Positions 40,887-51,130 are shown, counted from the first letter of the stretch. The stretch: DNA of 64,000 nucleotides from Rubritalea squalenifaciens DSM 18772 (GCF_900141815.1 NZ_FQYR01000005.1:124001-188000), one strand, 5' to 3'. Program-made: numbers and translations. Notes: a model not told the origin generated them from the sequence alone.

Positions 40887-42677
40887 TTAATTCATCGGAA
40901 GGCTAGGAGCAATTAGGAGCACACGCTGGCTCTGGTAGGCTTCCAGCTTATTGAGGAAGCTTTCAATTTGCTTTGCCTTGTCAGGACCGAGGAGCCCGAC
41001 GGCTTGGCTCTGTAGAAGCTCTTTGCGGAGTTGCTCTACCATGGAATGCTGCGGATGAGCTGCCTGAATGAACTCATGCTTGTCTTCTTTTGGCTTAGCA
41101 AACAGGCCTTCCATAGGGCTCTTAGGCTCGGGGAAGAGAAGGACGTCTATTTCATTCTCACTGTGGAGGGAATCATAGAGGTGGTTGATGGCGTCATTCA
41201 GACCACCGAGTTCATCTACCAGGCCGATAGCAATAGCGTCTTTGCCGCTGTAGACTCGACCACCTGCCAGCTTTTCCAGTTCACCTTTGATGCGGTCACC
41301 GCGGCCATCCATGATGCGCTTCTTGAAAGTCCCGTAGACGTCGAGCATGGACTTGCGGATCAGCTCGGTTTCCTCAGGGGTGTAAGCGCGCGTGATATTC
41401 ATGAGGTCGGCGTGCTTGCCACGCTTGGAGGCGTGCACCGTGATGCCAAGTTTGTCCATGGCATCGCCAAACACAAATTTCATGCCGACTACACCAATCG
41501 AACCAGTGATGGTGCCGGGCTCTGCGAAGATCTTGTCTGCTCCTGCAGAGACGTAGTAACCACCACTAGCTGCGACTGCCCCCATAGAAACAACAAATGG
41601 ACGGCCGGTGGCTTTGAATTCATCAGTCGCTTCCCATAGGACGTCTGAAGCAAGAGCAGATCCCCCTGGTGAGTTCACGCGAAGAACGAGACCTTTGCAG
41701 TTGTCGTTGCGAGTGGCTGCCAGAATCTCCTTTCGGACTGGCGCAACCGATTCGTCAGTGATGTTGCCTTCCAAGACGACGACTGCGATGTAAGGTGATG
41801 TTGCTTTGGCATCACCATCAGAATTGAGCATGAGTTTGACCAGGTCGAAGAAGCCTTTGATCTCCGGGCCATTGGGATCAGGGAGTGAATAGGTGCGGTC
41901 GAATTTCGTTTCCTTGCCGTAATGGGCTCTGACTTTTTTGATGAAGTCAGTGCGGTACTCCAAATGATCCACGAGCTTGAGCTCCAGAGCTTCCTTGGGG
42001 CTGATGACGCCTTTGTTGATGATGTCTTTGACCTTCTCTTTGGAGAGCTTACGTCCCTCTGCCAGTTGGTTGATGATCTGTTCGTAGAGTGAGTCTAGCA
42101 AAGCGGCCTGCTGTTTCTCAGCGTACTCGGATGGTCCAGTCCTGTAGAAGGTTTCTCCAGCGGACTTGAAGTCTCCGATGTGAATGACCTCGACTTTGAC
42201 GCCTACTTTATCCAGCAAGTTTTTGAAGTACATGCTCTCGCCATAGAGGCCTGTGAGCATGACGTTGCCCTCTGGCATGAGGGTCATGTGGTTCGCGGCG
42301 CTGCCTAGCAGTGCGGTGGTGGGAGTCAGATATTCGGTGTAGAGCCAGACGTCTTTTTCTTGTTCTCTGAGTTTCAGGAGAAGACAGCGGATTTCCTGTA
42401 CTTGAGCCAGTGACATAGAGGAATCGTCTACGTCGAAAACGACGCCTTTGATCTCATTGTCGTTGATGGCTGCCTCAAGGCTCTCAGTGATGTCGAAGTG
42501 AGTCAGCGGACGTGATGCGTCGCTCAGGTTGAACAGGCTGGTGCTTGTCTGACCACTTTCAGAGATCGGGCTATCTAGGTCATAGACCGCGACGGTGGGC
42601 TCTGCATACAAGCTAGTGGCTGCCATCAAGGCTGAGGCTGTGAGGATGGATGGAATAAATCGGGACATGTTCGTCAA
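40887..42677 (-). CDS. sppA: Signal peptide peptidase SppA, 67K type
   Basis: 596 residues with a signal peptide or anchor (SILTASALMAATSLYAE) and two S49 protease domains, the long E. coli-type arrangement. The catalytic Lys is in VIHIGDFKSAGETFYR of the first domain and the nucleophile Ser in GAVAASGGYYVSAGADKIFA of the second. LRVNSPGGSALASD is the conserved loop between. It degrades cleaved signal peptides in the membrane. The ATG at 42668 is an alternative start. The redox lipoprotein gene follows after 42 bp. Confidence 0.94.
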   Translation of the reverse strand: MTNMSRFIPSILTASALMAATSLYAEPTVAVYDLDSPISESGQTSTSLFNLSDASRPLTHFDITESLEAAINDNEIKGVVFDVDDSSMSLAQVQEIRCLLLKLREQEKDVWLYTEYLTPTTALLGSAANHMTLMPEGNVMLTGLYGESMYFKNLLDKVGVKVEVIHIGDFKSAGETFYRTGPSEYAEKQQAALLDSLYEQIINQLAEGRKLSKEKVKDIINKGVISPKEALELKLVDHLEYRTDFIKKVRAHYGKETKFDRTYSLPDPNGPEIKGFFDLVKLMLNSDGDAKATSPYIAVVVLEGNITDESVAPVRKEILAATRNDNCKGLVLRVNSPGGSALASDVLWEATDEFKATGRPFVVSMGAVAASGGYYVSAGADKIFAEPGTITGSIGVVGMKFVFGDAMDKLGITVHASKRGKHADLMNITRAYTPEETELIRKSMLDVYGTFKKRIMDGRGDRIKGELEKLAGGRVYSGKDAIAIGLVDELGGLNDAINHLYDSLHSENEIDVLLFPEPKSPMEGLFAKPKEDKHEFIQAAHPQHSMVEQLRKELLQSQAVGLLGPDKAKQIESFLNKLEAYQSQRVLLIAPSLPMN

Positions 42678-43043
42678 TTCTACGTGTTATGGGGTATTAA
42701 CGCATCACCAAGGCTTGGTTACAACTAAATGTAACGAACATAAAAAAATGCAGGATGGAGAGACCGGGATTTCTTCCACCGCAGCTCAAGAGCCGTAATT
42801 GGCTCCAGATTAATGGATCTGCCCGATCACTGTGTTGAGGTAGATAGAGACAAGGTCGAGAGCAGAAATTGATTGGTGATATTGAATATGGTATATAGAC
42901 CCCTTATGCTGGGAAAAGAAGATGCATTGGGATGTCGCGCCTACCAGAGTGGATTTCAACTATCCCTTGGTGTAGAGCGGATATTCTCCTCGAGTCATGT
43001 ATTGGGGCAGTATCGTCTGTAATCACTGAGGCTGATTTCTATC
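42678..43043. other. 366-bp non-coding gap between divergent sppA and the FMN oxidase gene
   Basis: No convincing gene or RNA structure. A sigma70-like promoter candidate is given at 42869-42897. The remaining sequence contains short open frames only, with no homology I recognise. Confidence 0.7.
42869..42897 (+). promoter_or_regulatory. Candidate sigma70-type promoter
   Basis: TTGATT (42869-42874) and TATATA (42892-42897) are separated by 17 bp, the optimal spacing, about 147 bp before the oxidase start. The long leader this implies makes it tentative. Confidence 0.4.
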
Positions 43044-44192
43044 ATGAAGAAGGAGTATTTTAATCCAGAGATTCCGTCGGTGGAATTTTTGATGCAAAGA
43101 GTGAAGAAGCGTCTGCCGGGTTTCGCCTACGATTACTTGGTGGGAGGTTGCTTTTCCGAGGTCAATCTTGAGCGGAACATCTCAGATATAAAACAAGTGC
43201 AGCTTAAGCCTTGGTATCTGCGGGACTTTGCTGGGGCTAGTCAACAGACTCAATTATTCGGGAAATCTTACGATTCTCCCTTTGGTGTAGCTCCAGTTGG
43301 TTTGCAGGGGCTCATGTGGCCCAGGTCCTGTGAGTACTTGGCTAGGGCTGCAAGAGATCATGGAGTGCCTTTTGTTCTCTCTACGGTTGGGACGGCGAGT
43401 ATCGAAACGATCGCAGAGATTACCGAAGGGGAATTCTGGTTTCAGCTGTATCATCCTGCGGAGAATGAGCTTCGGGACAAGCTGTTGGAGCGGGCCTGGA
43501 GTGCAGGCTGCAGGACATTGGTGATTTTGGCTGATACGCCGACTTTTGCTTACCGACCCAAAGAAATTCGTAATGGTCTCTCTATTCCTCCGCGAATGAC
43601 CTTAAGAAATATCATCCAGATGTGCCTTCACCCAAGTTGGTCCTTTGCTCAGCTGTCAGCAGGAGCTCCTGAATTTAAGACGATGAAGCCCTACATTCCT
43701 GAGGGTCTGAATATGAAACACCTCGGGCAATTCATGAATAAAACATTCTCAGGCCGTCTAACAGAGGATAAGATTGCGGCCATAAGAGACAGATGGAAGG
43801 GTAATCTGGTGATCAAGGGAATCGTCAATCCTGAGGATGCTGAGTTGGCTGTAAAGCTCGGCTTAGATGGTATGATTGTGTCTAACCATGGTGGGCGTCA
43901 GCTGGATCGAGGTCAGTCAACGGTCGAGCCATTGAAGGCGCTAGTGCCGGAGTTTAAGGGCAAGATCAAGATCATGATGGACAGCGGCATTCGTTCGGGT
44001 GAGGACATCGCGGCCGCTTTGGCATGTGGTGCTGATTTTACCTTTCTCGGGCGTACTCCGATGTATGGAGTCTGTGCCATGGGCGAGTATGGCGGGCACC
44101 ATGTCTTTGAAATGCTCAAACGCCAGCTGCAGCAAGTGATGGAGCAGGTGGCGTGTGAAAAGGTCGAGGATTTCCCTAAGCACCTGGTATGA
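43044..44192 (+). CDS. FMN-dependent alpha-hydroxyacid oxidase/dehydrogenase
   Basis: 382 residues. Family with lactate dehydrogenase LldD, glycolate oxidase and lactate monooxygenase. LPGFAYDYLVGGCFSEVNLERN opens the barrel, SPFGVAPVGLQGLMWPRSCEYLARAA binds FMN, LVIKGIVNPEDAELAVKLGLDGMIVSNHGGRQLD includes the active-site His-Gly-Gly-Arg, and MDSGIRSGEDIAAALACGADFTFLGR completes the flavin phosphate site. Most likely oxidises lactate or another 2-hydroxyacid. Convergent to the lyase gene with stops one base apart. Confidence 0.93.
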   Translation: MKKEYFNPEIPSVEFLMQRVKKRLPGFAYDYLVGGCFSEVNLERNISDIKQVQLKPWYLRDFAGASQQTQLFGKSYDSPFGVAPVGLQGLMWPRSCEYLARAARDHGVPFVLSTVGTASIETIAEITEGEFWFQLYHPAENELRDKLLERAWSAGCRTLVILADTPTFAYRPKEIRNGLSIPPRMTLRNIIQMCLHPSWSFAQLSAGAPEFKTMKPYIPEGLNMKHLGQFMNKTFSGRLTEDKIAAIRDRWKGNLVIKGIVNPEDAELAVKLGLDGMIVSNHGGRQLDRGQSTVEPLKALVPEFKGKIKIMMDSGIRSGEDIAAALACGADFTFLGRTPMYGVCAMGEYGGHHVFEMLKRQLQQVMEQVACEKVEDFPKHLV

Positions 44193-44193
44193 A

Positions 44194-47190
44194 TTAGTCC
44201 GCAGATGGCGTGAGCTGCATTTGTACAGATTCACCACGCCAGGTGGTGATCAGGAGGCGTGTATTCTCCCCGGATGACTCTAGCTGGATCCCTTTGTCTC
44301 CCTTGGACGTAGAGAGAGACCACTTGCCTTTGAGTTCAATCACGGTAGTCGGAGATAGGGGGGCCTTGCCTGCCAAGGGGAGATCAATGTCGGTGATACT
44401 CAGCTGGAGGCTTTTATCTGCCTGGTGACGGATCAAGGCGATGCAGCTGCGGTCGGTGGAGAGTAAGGTCGTGTCACCCTTACTTTGATAGGGAGAAAAG
44501 GCGGCTGTGGCCTCTAGGTTCTTTGATTTGTTAGCGATCACGTGAGCCGTATCATCTTGTTGAATGATTTGGTAGTGAGCAGCGTGCTCGCTATGCCATG
44601 TTTTCATGAGCTCTGGTGTGGCATCCAGTACGATGTGGTATTGATAGCTTGCATTCCTTGGAGTGATTCCGTGCTCAAGCCAGGCAGTGGAGAAGTTGCC
44701 GGAGGTAGGCTTGCGGTCTGATTGATCCGGAGATTTTTGTAAGCCCGAATGGTGTTTTAGGTTTTGGTCTCCTGGTAGGTAGTAACCGGTGCCGAAAGGA
44801 TCAATGAGCCAGCCATCTCCCTGAGAGCTCAGGTCTTCACCCTTTGTCGGCAGTGCTGCTTGAAATACAGTCGTGATTGTCGGGTAGGTTTTAGACTGGT
44901 TGCTGATACCGCTGCCTAAACAAATGATTTCCCGGTCGATGAGGAAAACGCTCTTACGTATGCGCAGTGACTGATCGTCTTTGCTTGGGTCAAGCTGGAA
45001 GAGGAAGGCTCCGAAATGCTTGCCCAGCTTTCCCGCTCCGGATGGATAGCTCTGTTGTTTTGGCCCCCAACCGTAGAAGCCCTTACTACCCTCGAGTTCA
45101 TCAAAGGGAAGAAGCTGGCTAGTAGTTCCTGGGATCTGGCTCCAGTTCCAGCCCTCATTCAGCTGTCCGCTCTTGTGATCTGATGTTGTCTTGAAGATCT
45201 GTGTAGAGCCGTGGCTTAGATAACGGCCGTAGCGGTTGGCATCGCGGTAAGTTTCGTGAGATTTGATGCCGTCGCCAAAGCCCTTGAGCTGCACGGTAGA
45301 GTTACCCCATTTGTAGGATCCTCCTGCATTGTAGTTCATGACGTGAAAGCCTTGTGTACGTGAAGGTGAGATGCTTTCAACAAAGAGCTTTTGACTATCT
45401 CCGCCAAACATTTCCAAGTAGCAAGCCGCCAACTCGCTATCAACGTCACTAGTACCAGGTCGGCTAAGAGCTAGCTTCTGCAGAGCGCCTCTGCTGCTGG
45501 TGAGGTCATGGGTAATCGGGTGTCTGCCGCAGGCGTTGAATCCACAGTAGGGGTAGCCCCAATAGTTGGCTGCAAGATAAGCACGTTTCAATACTTCATA
45601 GGCTTCTGGAGTAATCTCAAAGGGTGTGCCATCCAGTTTGTGAACGACACTTGTGCTGATTTTGTCGATCGCTGGGATACCGTAGCCATGGTAATGCATG
45701 GCGTGGTGGAAGAGTGAGCCGTCAGGTTTGAAGCCCGAAGTCGTCCCCGGAGATTCGGAGCTAATTGTCTCGCTGATCCATTGTGAGTATCTTTTGATGC
45801 GAGCTACTTTGGCCGCATTATCTTCACCAATCATTTGGATGGTGAAGTCCGCCTGAGACAGGGTATTGAGATAGTCCATGTTCGCCAGCTCTTCGACTGG
45901 TGCAAATATTCTGTTAGAATTATAAAACCAAACAAGTGATTCTCTAGCTTGCTCAAGCAGCCTTGCTTTAGCAAGTGGTTCCTGCATCGCCGAAATCGCT
46001 GGAACCCAGGATCGGGTGCGGTAACCAAAGTGATGCATCGTGCCCAATGAACTGCCTGCCGTGAACCCTTGATCTAGCATGTGCTCGGTGAGCAGGCAGA
46101 ACATTTCTGCTACACGTAATGCCTTGGCTTCCGCCCGATCATTCTGTGGAACCCGGTTGTAAGTACGCGCAAGATTGAGTAGGAAGTCACAAGTTTGTTG
46201 AAGTGTATGCGCCTGGAACTGCTCCAAGTTTTCTGGAGCTCCCACCTGCTGATGCTCCATGTAGATATGCTTACCCCGGATGCCATGTTCATCTTTGATG
46301 ATTCCATAGGTGGCAAATTGCTTCTCTAGGCTGACGAGTATCTTGTCATTAAGTGGCTGAGATTTCTCTTTCATCTCGAGCCGCTTGGCAATGGTGGCTA
46401 GGGCCTTCATTTCTTGCCCGGTAATGGGGTTGTCTGCTCTCTGGTTTTGACCAAGCTCGTAAAGGTGCATGATTGGATCCCAGTGCCCTGCCTTTTTGGT
46501 GTCGGCACCATGGACAAAGGGGACTTGTGGATCACCGTGCTGATGGCGGGCATCGATGAATTTGTGAATCATGGTGTCGCCAATCCAGAGCGTTCCCTTA
46601 GGGATGTTGGCTGGAGCTTGGATGGTGACATAATCCATGGGAGCACTTGGTTTTTCTCCCAGCATGTCTCGGTCATAGGAAACCCAGGCAGTGCGCCAGC
46701 CTGTGAAGTTCAGACTAAAGTAAAAATGGCAGATCTCTTTTTCGTCCGCGCCAAAGGAGAAGCGCAGCTTAGCGTCCTTGTGTGGTGTTTTGTTGTAGAT
46801 CCATACGGTGAAGCAGTTCTGCACTGGGTGTGGGAACTTGTATTTTCCTCGGGCTTGCTTGGGGGGCATCCAGGGGATGGGGCGGTGGAGGGTGAGGCTT
46901 GACTGATTTTTCCAGTCCCAGCGTAGGGAATAGTCGCTCCAGACATGGTGCGTGTTGTCAGTGTTTACCGAGGAGTTTTGCCAGCTAAGCCCTGTAGGAA
47001 GTTCTGCTGAGGGAATGAGCAATTCGCTCGGGTTCTTTTCTTGGCCGGGTGCAAAAGCATCGGTATTTCCAGACGTGTAGCTGAGGCTCTCTTCTGTAGG
47101 ATGCTGTGGTTCTGTGGCGCTTTTCTGACTCCGGTGACAGGAGCTAAGGAGGAATGATACCGCGAACAATGGGTAAAAATAGGAATGCAT
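44194..47190 (-). CDS. Polysaccharide lyase family 8-like (chondroitinase ABC-like) lipoprotein
   Basis: 998 residues with a lipoprotein signal (FAVSFLLSSC, Cys18). The N-terminal jelly roll carries NCFTVWIYNKTPHKDAKLRFSFGADE and LNFTGWRTAWVSYDRDMLGE, a pattern I know from chondroitin ABC lyases. The helical catalytic part has FHHAMHYHGYGIPAIDKIS near residues 490-510 (His/Tyr acting as base and acid) and NYWGYPYCGFNACGRHPI. A beta-sandwich C-terminus completes the usual PL8 layout. It would cleave sulfated glycosaminoglycans or similar uronates by beta-elimination at the cell surface. A sulfatase (14332) is also encoded in the window. Confidence 0.85.
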   Translation of the reverse strand: MHSYFYPLFAVSFLLSSCHRSQKSATEPQHPTEESLSYTSGNTDAFAPGQEKNPSELLIPSAELPTGLSWQNSSVNTDNTHHVWSDYSLRWDWKNQSSLTLHRPIPWMPPKQARGKYKFPHPVQNCFTVWIYNKTPHKDAKLRFSFGADEKEICHFYFSLNFTGWRTAWVSYDRDMLGEKPSAPMDYVTIQAPANIPKGTLWIGDTMIHKFIDARHQHGDPQVPFVHGADTKKAGHWDPIMHLYELGQNQRADNPITGQEMKALATIAKRLEMKEKSQPLNDKILVSLEKQFATYGIIKDEHGIRGKHIYMEHQQVGAPENLEQFQAHTLQQTCDFLLNLARTYNRVPQNDRAEAKALRVAEMFCLLTEHMLDQGFTAGSSLGTMHHFGYRTRSWVPAISAMQEPLAKARLLEQARESLVWFYNSNRIFAPVEELANMDYLNTLSQADFTIQMIGEDNAAKVARIKRYSQWISETISSESPGTTSGFKPDGSLFHHAMHYHGYGIPAIDKISTSVVHKLDGTPFEITPEAYEVLKRAYLAANYWGYPYCGFNACGRHPITHDLTSSRGALQKLALSRPGTSDVDSELAACYLEMFGGDSQKLFVESISPSRTQGFHVMNYNAGGSYKWGNSTVQLKGFGDGIKSHETYRDANRYGRYLSHGSTQIFKTTSDHKSGQLNEGWNWSQIPGTTSQLLPFDELEGSKGFYGWGPKQQSYPSGAGKLGKHFGAFLFQLDPSKDDQSLRIRKSVFLIDREIICLGSGISNQSKTYPTITTVFQAALPTKGEDLSSQGDGWLIDPFGTGYYLPGDQNLKHHSGLQKSPDQSDRKPTSGNFSTAWLEHGITPRNASYQYHIVLDATPELMKTWHSEHAAHYQIIQQDDTAHVIANKSKNLEATAAFSPYQSKGDTTLLSTDRSCIALIRHQADKSLQLSITDIDLPLAGKAPLSPTTVIELKGKWSLSTSKGDKGIQLESSGENTRLLITTWRGESVQMQLTPSAD

Positions 47191-47281
47191 GTGAGCTTAT
47201 AGAGTGGCGTAATATATTCTTTATCTATAATACAGGTAGGAGGTGTGCAAGGGAATAACGAGTCAGTAATTTGGTGGAAAT

Positions 47282-47316
47282 AAAAAGCCCCAAGCAGAGA
47301 GAGTCACTGCTTGGGG
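47282..47316 (-). terminator. Terminator closing the AraC-linked operon
   Basis: CCCCAAGCAG / CTGCTTGGGG arms (47288-47297 and 47307-47316) with a T-run on the minus strand (complement of 47282-47286). It separates the PVC haem-protein gene from the lyase gene. Confidence 0.93.
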
Positions 47317-47337
47317 AAGAAATAAGTGAGGAACAGG

Positions 47338-50300
47338 CTATTTAAGTGTTTTGATGTAGGAGAGTAGATCCAGGATAGTTTGATCCGGCAGTTTATCGAA
47401 GGTTCCCGACGGCATGAATGATTTGGAACCGACGTGCTCTTGTTTGGCAATGGTACGGTGAGGTATGAAGGTGGTAAGGCCTCCTTGGATTGCCAACATC
47501 GTGCCTCGTTCGCTTTGCTTCAGCTTGTAGCCCTCAAAGATGTGACCAGCGGAGTCAGTGACCCGGTAAAGGACGTAGGCGCCCTCTGCGGCCTCATCAG
47601 GAAGCAGGATGGCAGTCAGCAGGTGTTCCAAGTCCCGATTGGCTGAACCGTCAAGAGCGGGTGCGATTCCAACGCCGTCTTCACCCACTACATGGCAAGT
47701 AAGGCACATGCCAGTGAAGACCGCTTTGCCTGTGGTGGTATTGCCTGGTTTTTCCGCATAGAGTCGTGTGAGTTCAGGGATACGTTTAGTGACAGCATTT
47801 TTAATTGCTGCTGCTTCTTTGTCTAAGTGTTTGCTGAGCTGATCTTTGATCTCACCCTTGGGTAAGGTGTCCACGGTACGTTGGATGATAGCGCTAGGAA
47901 TGTCAGTAACGAGGAGTTCATTATTATCGATGAGTGAGGCGAGGAGTTTGCAGCCCTGCACGGTGGAGCCCATCGCGCTGATAAGGGCGTGTTTGTTATT
48001 TTCGTTCTTCTTCAGGAAAGCCGTCACTTCAGGAAGAGAGTTTATACCTTTAGCCTGAGTGTAGGCAGTCAGTGCCTCGATCCGCAGGTCGCTAGATTTG
48101 CTAGTATCGTTTGCGATCTGCAGCAGGGTATTGGTGTGTGCAGCTGGAAGGTGTGAGAGGAATTTGATAACTTCTCGTTGCAGTTTGGGATCTTTTGAAT
48201 TATCTAACAATCTAGAAACGTCCTGATGGATATGAGTGATCCTGTAAGCCGAGGCTAGTTGTGTGCCCATTATCTGATCCTCGACATCATTTGATTTGAT
48301 GAGGGTGAGGCAGGTGGCGGCTAGAGGGAATCCTACTTGGGTGGTATAAGTGTCTTGAATATGGTCCAAGGCGAGTTGAGCAATGTGCTGCGCATGCTCT
48401 CTGTTTGCAAAATATGGCGTAACAGCATTGGAGATCTGCTTGTTCTTACAGAGGTCAGCGATGATGGTAAGTGTCTCCTTGTCCAATGGTTGCTTCTGGA
48501 TGCTGGTCCACTGCTTGAGGAATGAGGCTGTGCTCTGGTGGTCGAGGGCTTGCTGGGCCCACAGGATCTTTTCTGAGGGTTGCGCTTTGGCGAGTGTGCT
48601 CTCCAAATATTCTTTGAGTTGCTCAGGATAGCGCTCAAGGGCTCTTCGTGCCAGATAGCGTTCGAAGTTTTGTTCGTAATGGCCGCCGAGAGTATTATCG
48701 GGTGCTGGAGCATGGCAGAATGAAACCAAAAGATTGATGGTGTCTGCATTTGCCGATCCCAGATTCTCAAGCGTACGGATCACTTGGGAGCGTACCATCA
48801 CATGGGGATCCTTGGCCAGAGGTGACAGGAGTTGGTACGCTACTTGTGCCGTCACCTTGAGGTTCGCCAGAGAACGTACAGTTTCACGGCGAAGGTTGGC
48901 ATCCTCGTCCTTGAGGAGCTGCGACCAAGTGTCTTGGTCGAATACCTGGAGGCCTTCAAGTGCCCAGAGCGCGTGAATACGGGTAGTGCTCAGTTGAGTA
49001 GTGTCAGTAGCGACCTGGATCAGCTGAGGGGTGCAGTCCTTGGCCTGTCTGTCGATGATTTCAAAGGCTGCGTAGCGTTTAATGTGCAGGGAGGGAGACT
49101 GGAGGAAAGACAGCAGCTGATCGTTAGAAGCTGCATGGAGATTAGGAATTTCGCGTGGAGTTTGTGACTGGTGGCGGATGCGCCAGATGCGGCCGTGTGA
49201 TTTGTCTCGGTCAGGATGAGTGGTGGCGACTTCATTGTGCGATACGATCTTGTTGTACCAGTCTGCGATGTAGAGGCAGCCGTCTGGTCCGAACTCGATG
49301 TTTACCGGGCGGAACCAATCGTCTTCTGACTTAAGTAGGTCTGGAAGGTGCTCGGCGGTCACTGTGCCGTCTGCATTACGCACGATACGCACGCAGTTGA
49401 TGGTGGAGGTGATGGGGTTAGCCAGAAATGCGACGTCTTTGTATTCTTCCGGGAAGGTATTGGTCGTGTCGTCAGCAAAGGCCAGACCAGAGATACCGGT
49501 ACCACCCACGCGGAATTTATGAAGTGCAGGAAAGAAGGGTTGATACTCGCGGAGCTTTTCGTTGCCGATACCTTTATAGGCGGTGTAAGGCTCTGCGGGG
49601 GTGACGGAGAGACCCATGTCATTGGCCTCCGTCATGTACCACTGACCGTTACTGCGAAGCTGAAATCCCCAGATGTTGTTAAGGCCTGCATTGACGAGTT
49701 CGACTTTGTTGCCATCGAGTGAGAATCGCGCAATTTTGGAGTAGTCGATGCGAGTAGAGCTTCCAGACTTAGTGGCAGTGATGTTCCCTTTGTTCAGGGC
49801 TCCCTGGGAAAAATTGATCCATCCTCCAGGTGCACGCACGAGTGTGTGAGCCATGGTGTGGGTGTCGGTGAAGCCGAAACCCGTCAGGACTGGTGTGCGC
49901 TTGTCAGCTGAGCCATTCTGGTCGGTGTCTTCGAGATAGAATAATTCTGATCCTTGGGCTACGAAGGCACCGTTCTTGTAGGGGAGAATGGACTGAGGGA
50001 TTGTCAGGCCGCTTGCCCATTTGGTGACCGTGGGCTGCTTGTTCTCATAAAAGTTAGATAGGATGATGATGTCATCCTGACCTTTGGTTTTTCCCTGATA
50101 AAGGTCTTTGATTCGCTTGAATTCGGGGTTCTTGTCTTGCTCCTCAGGGTTATCCATCAGGCGAAGCAAGTCATTCCATTTAATGTCTTTGACGGGGTCG
50201 AGTGGATACATCCGAGCTGTCTGAGTCCAGAGTCGACCAGAGGCGTCAAAAGTGAGGTCAATGGGGTTGACGATGCCGTCCTTTTCCGAGGCCACGAGTT

Positions 50301-50445
50301 CAACCACGAAGCCCTCCGGTACGGTGAAGCCGGCCAGTTCTTGCTCCGGAGTGTAGGCTTCGGTGCGTCCTGATTGCGTCTTCTTCGCCGATGTGATACT
50401 AGTGCTTGCAATGAGAGCAAGTGTAATAGCTTGTTGTGAGTTCAT
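47338..50445 (-). CDS. PVC-type haem-binding CxxCH protein (membrane-bound dehydrogenase-like, HEAT repeats)
   Basis: 1035 residues, secreted. After a signal peptide comes a beta-propeller typical of PVC bacteria (FTVPEGFVVELVASEKDGIVNPIDLTFDASGRLWT..., later IEFGPDGCLYIADWYNKI). A middle region of HEAT-like helices follows (about 440-860). The C-terminal cytochrome c domain has GMCLTCHVVGEDGVGIAPALDGS, whose CxxCH binds haem near residue 913. This is the standard Verrucomicrobiota/Planctomycetota architecture, thought to oxidise sugars in the periplasm. Last gene of the operon. Confidence 0.9.
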   Translation of the reverse strand: MNSQQAITLALIASTSITSAKKTQSGRTEAYTPEQELAGFTVPEGFVVELVASEKDGIVNPIDLTFDASGRLWTQTARMYPLDPVKDIKWNDLLRLMDNPEEQDKNPEFKRIKDLYQGKTKGQDDIIILSNFYENKQPTVTKWASGLTIPQSILPYKNGAFVAQGSELFYLEDTDQNGSADKRTPVLTGFGFTDTHTMAHTLVRAPGGWINFSQGALNKGNITATKSGSSTRIDYSKIARFSLDGNKVELVNAGLNNIWGFQLRSNGQWYMTEANDMGLSVTPAEPYTAYKGIGNEKLREYQPFFPALHKFRVGGTGISGLAFADDTTNTFPEEYKDVAFLANPITSTINCVRIVRNADGTVTAEHLPDLLKSEDDWFRPVNIEFGPDGCLYIADWYNKIVSHNEVATTHPDRDKSHGRIWRIRHQSQTPREIPNLHAASNDQLLSFLQSPSLHIKRYAAFEIIDRQAKDCTPQLIQVATDTTQLSTTRIHALWALEGLQVFDQDTWSQLLKDEDANLRRETVRSLANLKVTAQVAYQLLSPLAKDPHVMVRSQVIRTLENLGSANADTINLLVSFCHAPAPDNTLGGHYEQNFERYLARRALERYPEQLKEYLESTLAKAQPSEKILWAQQALDHQSTASFLKQWTSIQKQPLDKETLTIIADLCKNKQISNAVTPYFANREHAQHIAQLALDHIQDTYTTQVGFPLAATCLTLIKSNDVEDQIMGTQLASAYRITHIHQDVSRLLDNSKDPKLQREVIKFLSHLPAAHTNTLLQIANDTSKSSDLRIEALTAYTQAKGINSLPEVTAFLKKNENNKHALISAMGSTVQGCKLLASLIDNNELLVTDIPSAIIQRTVDTLPKGEIKDQLSKHLDKEAAAIKNAVTKRIPELTRLYAEKPGNTTTGKAVFTGMCLTCHVVGEDGVGIAPALDGSANRDLEHLLTAILLPDEAAEGAYVLYRVTDSAGHIFEGYKLKQSERGTMLAIQGGLTTFIPHRTIAKQEHVGSKSFMPSGTFDKLPDQTILDLLSYIKTLK

Positions 50446-50473
50446 GCGAGTAGTGAGGTGTGTGTTAGAGAGA

Positions 50474-51112
50474 CTAGAGTTCAGTGATGGTGAGGTCTTG
50501 GAACTCTACCTTGGCTGCTCCTCCTGAGTGGATTTGAACAGCAATCACGCCTTTGCGTGGGATGTTCTTATCCTTCTCTACGTAGTCCGCGGTTTTGACG
50601 CCGTTGATGTAGATCTCATGGTGATCGCCTTTGCAGCGGATGATGTAGGAGTTCCAGCCAGTGGGGTTGAGTACTTTCTTGAGAACAGATAGGTCAGCCT
50701 TCACGAGTGCTTTATTGCGGCGGTGTTCATCATAGATGTCACCCCAGTACCCATTGCCTATATCCGCCTGATAACCGATGATTTTCGTGCCCTTGATGAT
50801 GGAACGGTATTGGATGCCTGAATTGATCAAGCCGGTTTTTGGGTCACCTTGGATACGGAAGAGACAGCGGAATTCGAAGTCTTCGTATTCCTTCGTGGTA
50901 GCCAAGTATGTGTTAGTTGGGATTTTATCCTGAAGGTTACCGGATGTAATAATGCCATCGACTACTGACCATTGTGAAGTGAACTTAGGATTGACGGTTT
51001 GCCAGCCAGTGAGGTCTTTACCGTTAAATAGAGATGTCGTTTTGGCTGGCTCTGCTGGTGTAGCGATGGTGAGGAAACTGCAAAGGAGTAGGCTAGTTGC
51101 TAAGGAGTTCAT
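50474..51112 (-). CDS. Secreted DUF1080 protein in the operon
   Basis: 212 residues with a signal peptide (LLLCSFLTIATPAEP) and one DUF1080 domain: TTSLFNGKDLTGWQTVN, FRIQGDPKTGLINSGIQYRS, GWNSYIIRCKGDHHEIYINGVKTADY and VAVQIHSGGAAKVEFQDLTI. Probably hydrolyses keto-sugar glycosides in the periplasm. It sits 18 bp after the FG-GAP gene and 28 bp before the PVC haem-protein gene. Confidence 0.9.
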   Translation of the reverse strand: MNSLATSLLLCSFLTIATPAEPAKTTSLFNGKDLTGWQTVNPKFTSQWSVVDGIITSGNLQDKIPTNTYLATTKEYEDFEFRCLFRIQGDPKTGLINSGIQYRSIIKGTKIIGYQADIGNGYWGDIYDEHRRNKALVKADLSVLKKVLNPTGWNSYIIRCKGDHHEIYINGVKTADYVEKDKNIPRKGVIAVQIHSGGAAKVEFQDLTITEL

Positions 51113-51130
51113 AAAGTAATACGTCTTGGA

